Assembly (NCBI GenBank): GCA_032622095.1
Contig: CP136064.1
Span: 140,945,954-141,009,953 of the forward strand
DNA from: Siphonodentalium dalli
Taxonomy: Eukaryota; Mollusca; Scaphopoda; Gadilida; Siphonodentaliidae
Direction of reading: 5' to 3'
Length of the DNA stretch: 64,000 bases
Below are positions 59,618-64,000 of the stretch, one piece after another. Under the pieces are notes generated by a model that saw only the letters and a program-made list of their open reading frames with translations, made no database searches and was not told the origin of the DNA. The translations under genes were made by a program, and so were the position numbers. Numbering within the stretch: the first letter of the stretch is position 1; every line of letters starts with the position of its first letter.

Positions 59618-62600
59618 CTGCAAAAAATGAACACTGAGATAAGAAAAATATCCATGTGTAAACTTAACACCAAAATGCCAATCAACCTAACTGTAAGCTG
59701 ATATAATATCTTGAAGAAGTCTGATGGCAACAGTATACAGTACTGTCGAGATCTTATCTTTATGTATATGTTACACACCTATGTAAGTCTACTATATATA
59801 TTATATAATATACACAATCTATAAGTCTACTTTAAATCAAGTCATAGACATATATATGTCATTATTCTTTTATATACACAGGCATAATTATCCACGTATA
59901 TGTCGTATATTATCCATATTATGCCACAATTTTGAATTTGACTCAGTCGAAATACAATATTGGGATACACATTCAACACAATAGAATAATCAAAGTTTTA
60001 TTTGAAAATTTTACTACTAGAATTATAGAACGCATCGGACGTGAAAAGAGGCAAATTTACGTAACATTATTAAAATAATAATTTCATGGGTCACAAGAGT
60101 ATACCACAAAATATAGTTAAGTGTAATACCTGATTCATCCGGCTCGTTAGCTTGATGTCTTTCTGTACACACACTGTCCTCTTGATTATCCAAGGAGGTG
60201 GGACCAGAACACTGAAATAACTCACTGTTCTGTTAAACCATTCATATGATTTGTACAATCTATTACATACACATTCCTAATCAAAATAACGAAAACGCAT
60301 TTTAGTTTGTGCCATAAGTATAACACTGTATTGCAGACATGTTCAATATGGATCACTCAGACTAATGTTAATAATAAAATATTTGCATAATTTGATATTA
60401 AATAAACTGAGAACGTCGACAATTACCAACACTTTAGCATGTTTTTTTTTACAGGTGTAAGTATTATGTTTGTAATCGACTTCAGAGAGCTTTTTATGCG
60501 TCTACAGGTTAAACAAAATACTTTTTTCTGAGCAGAATTAATTTCAATTAATTTCAATTTCAACCTATATGCTTCAGATGTGATCTGACTCTGGCATGTT
60601 ATTTGTGAAGTTGCTTGTGCTTTTAACACCATTTCAGCTAAAAAATAATAACATATTTGATATATCAGTAGCTTACTGTAGAGGGGTGTGGAGAACTTGA
60701 TGTTGTTTGCAGAATCTCTTGATACATCACAGGGTTAGATTCAGGAGTCTGATAGTTGCTATAATAGTTGATGGGCAACGTTCCCGGTTTATCTTTCGTG
60801 AAGGTGTTCCGAACCGTATTTTGGCGAACTTTCTGACCATGGTCCATTCTCCACTGTCGCGTCAATTTCTTTTCTTCCGCTGTCAAATGCACAGAATCCG
60901 GAACTTCAAGTTTCTCCATTTTGATGGCCATGTGCCCGTCGGGTGTAGTGTAATATATTTTCCTACCAGTGAAATACAGGAAGTCTGCTTCGGTCATTTT
61001 TTTCATACTTTCGTGTAGAAGTCTCCCAAATTGTTGGCTGACTTCTAGAACATCTGGCATGTCGGTTTTCATCCGAAGTGTCGAAAAAAGATGTTCACAC
61101 ACCAATGTGAGTAATGCTGATAATTCGATGGAATATTCTCTTGATGTTGAATTGACAATTTTTTTAAGCTGCTTCGTCAAGTGCACCAGCTACATAGTCA
61201 TCTATATCAGCTACAGAGTCGTCCACATCAGCTACCGGGTCAACGGAAAATCCAGGGCCAACAACAGCAGAGCCCGAGTCTACTTCTGTAACACGGTGTT
61301 CTTCGTATTTCTTCTGTGGTTTGTTGTTGTTTTTAAACGCATCTGATAGAGTCATTTGTTTTGTTGTAACTTTCTGCAGCCCTTTTGACACATGGTGTAC
61401 ACATGACTTCACATGCTCTGTAAAAGGAATTATATGAGATATTGAGACATTTTAAAGTTATTATAAAAAAATACATGTATGGCAACCTATTCATGATAAT
61501 TTATTTTGCTAAGTATATGTAGACGGTAAATCCTCATGCCTCGCCTTTTCACAAGGCCTTTGAATTTAAGCCCCGTAATCAACACCGTCACAGATTTCCT
61601 GGCCGTGTTAAACACATCACTGGGAAAACGGTCCCGTTATTTTTTTTAAAGCTAATGCCTGACACAAATATATATTTCTATATAATGGTTAATGCTTATA
61701 AGAAACATATACCTTTACTTAAGTTTCAAATGCATGTGGTCAAGAAATTAGACTGTCCAAAGCAGTGCCAGACAACCCATTTTACCATCACTGATGTTTA
61801 ACGCCCGATGGATCATAAAATGTTTTACATTTGACATAGCAAACAATACTCACTAGATGTCTTGATGTATGAAGCCATGGCAGCCTTTTCCACTGGTAAC
61901 ACAAGTTTAGTCTTACACGGACATGCTACTGTCACTTCATTGATGACAACCATACCAGGGTGTATTTTTGCGATGTCTGAAACATAAACATTAAATCGTC
62001 ATTATATTGCCTAGGCTAATTAAAAGGGCTGATATACTACGTCAAATCAATCCAGCATCGATCAAGTCGGTCACAACTCACAACCTGGTCACAACCAACT
62101 CTGACAGTAATTTTCTTAGATGAGTTGAGAAATAACCGGTGTCTGCTTTAGACTTGTATGGTTATAAATACGGAAGACAAATTTTATAACGAATAGTTAA
62201 ATAGAATCACGATCTACCCCATCCCAATTATGCCCGGTATATACTAATTAGCATTGTGAAGCACTAAGATTATTTATGAAATTGTCTGTGTGTACTCGTA
62301 CCATAATAGCTAACTATAATACGCAACATAAATGTAAATTTACCTAATTTGTGACATAAAATGAATGCGGTACTATTCAATTTTGGTATCTATCTATCAT
62401 ACCTGTCTTGAACTTTGTTAGCACCAACTCATCAACACTATTCCTCTCAATGTTACAAGTTCCGCACGCAATCTCTTGCGGAGTCTTGCCAATCGATTCC
62501 GTGTTAACCTTTTTCTGTGTTCGTCCACGAGAGCGTTTCCTTTTCTGACCATGGTCAGTCTCTGTCTGGCCATGATCAGGTTTTGTAGTGCTATTGGTGG

Positions 62601-62682
62601 CAGTCCGAATTAGTGGTGTAGAAGGAGTGAGAAATCCTTTGATTTCATATAAGAGAACTGAAAAATAAGAGATATGCGACAT
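59502..62682 (-). CDS. Unidentified multi-exon gene (five coding exons, one 1-nt shift)
   Basis: The exons on the - strand are 62403-62657 (or from ATG 62682), 61854-61976, 60677-61417, 60130-60211 and 59502-59617. Every junction is GT-AG and phases agree from the first to the last, giving about 446 residues from ATG 62682 if one base is skipped at 61167-61189. Visible features are a basic KRKRSRGRTQKK patch, CGTCN, a Cys/His cluster across two exons (CPCKTKL...HVKSCVHH), an acidic stretch (VADVDDSVADIDD), a CEHLFSTLRMKTDMPDVLE block, a WRMDHGQKVRQNTVRN block and a STRSGRQIKFNRFLEDFLA end. I do not recognise the family with confidence. CEHLFSTLR recalls the E..FS..R region of some transposases, so a transposase-derived gene is possible. 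The 1-nt shift means either a mutation, an assembly error or recoding. Confidence 0.65.
60130..60211 (-). CDS. Unidentified gene, internal coding exon (82 nt)
   Basis: The acceptor is AGTTATTTCAG|TGTTC and the donor is AATCAG|GTATTA. It starts in phase 0, matching the exon at 60677-61417, and leaves one base. The product is CSGPTSLDNQEDSVCTERHQ then ANEPDES, which is acidic. Confidence 0.65.
60677..61417 (-). CDS. Unidentified gene, main coding exon (741 nt) with internal frame change
   Basis: The acceptor is CCTTTTACAG|AGCATG and the donor is CTCTACA|GTAAGC. The first frame (to TAA 61164-61166) gives HVKSCVHHVSKGLQKVTTKQ and an acidic repeat VADVDDSVADIDDYVAGALD. The second frame (from about 61186 to the donor) gives KKIVNSTSREYSIELSALL, CEHLFSTLRMKTDMPDVLE and TFTKDKPGTLPINYYSN. 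The two frames overlap only between a TAG (61190-61192) and the TAA (61164-61166), so the change must occur in about 23 nt. Skipping the T of GCT-TAA joins them. Confidence 0.68.
61854..61976 (-). CDS. Unidentified gene, internal coding exon (123 nt)
   Basis: The acceptor is TTATGTTTCAG|ACATCG and the donor is ACATCTA|GTGAGT. In frame with both neighbours it encodes DIAKIHPGMVVINEVTVACP then CKTKLVLPVEKAAMASYIKT. CPC plus the C/H of the next exon may form a zinc-binding site. Confidence 0.7.
62403..62657 (-). CDS. Unidentified gene, upstream coding exon
   Basis: The donor AAGACAG|GTATGA is strong. The 5' limit is either the acceptor TCTTATTTTTCAG at 62658-62670 or translation from an ATG at 62682 that runs through it (MSHISYFSVLLYEIKG). 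It encodes a Ser/Thr-rich segment, a basic KRKRSRGRTQKK nuclear-signal-like patch and CGTCNIERNSVDELVLTKFK. Neither the microexon nor the exon at 63300 joins this acceptor without a stop, which favours the internal ATG or a missing exon. Confidence 0.6.
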
Positions 62683-62689
62683 TTAAAAA

Positions 62690-63170
62690 AAAATTGACAT
62701 AGCCTTCGGCCACCGTCTGTAATTTTCTGCTATTATGTGGCATTAAATAATTAAATTTCGACATAGCATTCGGCCATCTGTTATTTTCTGATATTATGTG
62801 GCATTTTATAAATTTTGACATGGCCTTCGGTGATCGTCTGTAATTTTCTGATATTATGTGGCATTTTATAAATTTCGACATAGCCTTCGGCCATAGTCTG
62901 TAATTTTCTGATATTATGTGGCATTTTAAAAATTTCGACATAGCCTTCGGTCGTCTGTAATTTTCTGATATTATGTGGCATTTTATAAATTTCGACATAG
63001 CCTTCGGCCAGTCTGTAATTTTCTGATATTATGTGGCATTTTATAAATTTCGACATAGCCTTCGGCCCTAGTCTGTAATTTTCTGATATTATGTGGCATT
63101 TTATAAATTTCGACATAGCCTTCGAACATCGTCTGTAATTTTCAGATATTATGAATTTGTGTGGCATTTT
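62690..63170. repeat. Minisatellite, about eight units of 55-65 bp
   Basis: The unit is ATAGCCTTCGGCCAT, CGTCTGTAATTTTCTGATAT, TATGTGGCATTTTATAAATT. The variable part is the few bases after TTCGG. It lies between the microexon and the exon at 62403. On the - strand it is open in more than one frame (62645-62998, 62781-63167), giving a repeated YRR..KAMSKFIKCHIISEN peptide, which I treat as a by-product. Confidence 0.93.
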
Positions 63171-63189
63171 ATATATTTGAATTATTTAC

Positions 63190-63219
63190 CTGTAAGCACT
63201 GTAGCCCGTAGGCCATTTC
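63190..63219 (-). CDS. Possible 30-nt microexon
   Basis: The acceptor TTTATTTTCCAG|GAAATG and donor TTACAG|GTAAAT are both strong and only 30 nt apart. Joined to 63300-63586 it stays open (KWPTGYSAY), but it does not continue into the next known exon without a stop. Confidence 0.4.
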
Positions 63220-63299
63220 CTGGAAAATAAAAATAATTAATTTTTTGACTTACCAAAGAAAGAATGAGATGTGGGAGTGCTATGCAAATATCCCTTTAC

Positions 63300-63586
63300 G
63301 TTGTTCCATTCCGTCTCCGTGACAAGTCCGTGTCACAGCATAAAAACCTTCCATGGGGGAATTCTGGGTCTGGTTTTAGCCTCTTCAGTGAAATCTTCAT
63401 TTTGAAATTCGCCACACCCAACGATGCGGCCCACTGTGTAACACCGTACTCATTGATGAGGAGGGTTTTTATCTCCGATAACGAAATATTTGTTCCATTT
63501 GCCAGAGACAAACAAAAACTTCTCTGTTCAGGGCGGCGTGATGAACTGAATTCCATCCGGAACGATGCCTCAAATGTGAGCGCCAT
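63300..63586 (-). CDS. Possible first coding exon of the unidentified gene or of a neighbour
   Basis: ATG 63584-63586 in a strong context (AAACATGGCG) opens 95 codons to a donor at ACAAC|GTAAAG (63300/63299). It reads MALTFEASFRMEFSSSRRPE, then SLANGTNISLSEIKTLLINE and YGVTQWAASLGVANFKMKIS. The composition is balanced and not repetitive. I do not recognise a domain. It is the best start candidate upstream of the exons below, but the phase to the exon at 62657 does not fit directly. Confidence 0.5.
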
Positions 63587-63926
63587 GTTTACTAAGAATT
63601 GAGGTATTGTTTGAATTTCTGGTAAATCAGACGTTTATAGTGGAATATATCCTACGACTGTCGACAAAACAGGTTTACTAGCACTCTGAGACATATGACC
63701 CCCACATAGCAGCAGTATTAAAAGTGTCAATACAATAAAAGATAAAACATACAATAAAATGCTCACCACAATATCACTACAGCGTGGCACAAAGTTAATT
63801 ATTTTGCTCTACACATGTCACAAACTGTATGCAAAGGGTCAACAATTCTCAGAATTGAATAGATATAACAGAAATAATTTAAAGTAATAAGCCAAGATTA
63901 CAGTTATCATTTATGTACAATTATGT

Positions 63927-64000
63927 TCATTTCCCCTCATGTCCACGTTTCGGGGTTGATGTCATTGGTTTGCGTTTCCGACGAAGTCCTATTTGTAGAT
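63927..64000 (-). CDS. Possible end of another gene, cut by the window edge
   Basis: From the edge the - strand reads LQIGLRRKRKPMTSTPKRGH and EGK, then TGA at 63927-63929. The Arg/Lys-rich, non-repetitive frame could be a C-terminal exon, but only 24 codons are visible. Confidence 0.2.
   Translation of the reverse strand, partial: LQIGLRRKRKPMTSTPKRGHEGK

Noticed and set aside
60423-60632. Extra exon of the unidentified gene
   Set aside because: It has an acceptor (TTTTTTAG) and possible donor, but joining it to the exon at 60677 gives a stop within five codons, whereas the exon at 60130-60211 fits phase 0. It is intronic or at most alternative.
62645-63167. Open frames of 117 and 128 codons on the - strand
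   Set aside because: They are repeats of the 60-bp minisatellite, open because the unit has few stops.

Overview
The window is AT-rich eukaryotic nuclear DNA dominated by repeats, most likely from a marine mollusc or related lophotrochozoan. I infer this from introns with GT-AG junctions, the mix of mobile elements (a LINE with an endonuclease domain, BEL/Pao, hAT and mariner-type MITEs, a tRNA-derived SINE), and many elements built like the bivalve 'pearl' and Helentron-associated repeats, with 120-175 bp tandem cores, a GACG/GACA microsatellite and a terminal hairpin. The species cannot be named from the sequence. I see no bacterial-style operons, CRISPR arrays or rRNA genes.

Two host-type gene models stand out. 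(1) On the + strand, the last three coding exons of a CFAP97D1/CFAP97D2-like ciliary gene lie at 4600-4718, 19164-19347 and 29869-30039. They join in frame and end in TAG. The two introns, about 14.4 and 10.5 kb, are filled with transposons. (2) On the - strand, a gene of unknown function runs from about 62682 to 59502. It has five coding exons with good splice sites and matching phases, interrupted by a single 1-nt shift at a GCT-TAA codon pair. Upstream are a possible first exon (63300-63586) and a 30-nt microexon (63190-63219), whose connection to the rest is unproven.

Layout: 0.6-1.4 kb, 3' end of a LINE. 3.66-3.94 kb, a near-perfect 279-bp palindrome. 4.6-30.0 kb, the CFAP97D gene region, containing a decayed KDZ-transposase/HMGXB3-type pseudogene (5-6.6 kb), three hAT-like elements, a TTAA MITE, a BEL/Pao relic (17.4-18.6 kb), a LINE fragment and many tandem arrays. 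30.3-52 kb is intergenic repeat DNA with several Helentron-like families, a long inverted repeat (32.2-33.2 kb), a 2.8-kb array element (41.3-44.1 kb) and a hAT MITE with a perfect 8-bp target duplication (45 kb). 52.1-58.1 kb is one degraded LINE on the - strand. It is broken in reverse-transcriptase motif A by two head-to-tail Helentron-like elements and in its linker by a SINE with a target-site duplication. 58.1-59.3 kb is a tandem array. 59.5-63.6 kb is the unknown gene, with a 60-bp minisatellite in an intron.

The most informative part is the insertion history. Several insertions can be dated relative to each other, and their target sites read directly, because they interrupt reading frames or repeats with an intact copy elsewhere in the window. 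At least four repeat families share one terminal plan (AC(A/G)AGA at the left, a hairpin ending in ATA at the right, flanked by A on both sides). This suggests one shared rolling-circle, Helentron-type machinery acting on otherwise unrelated sequences.
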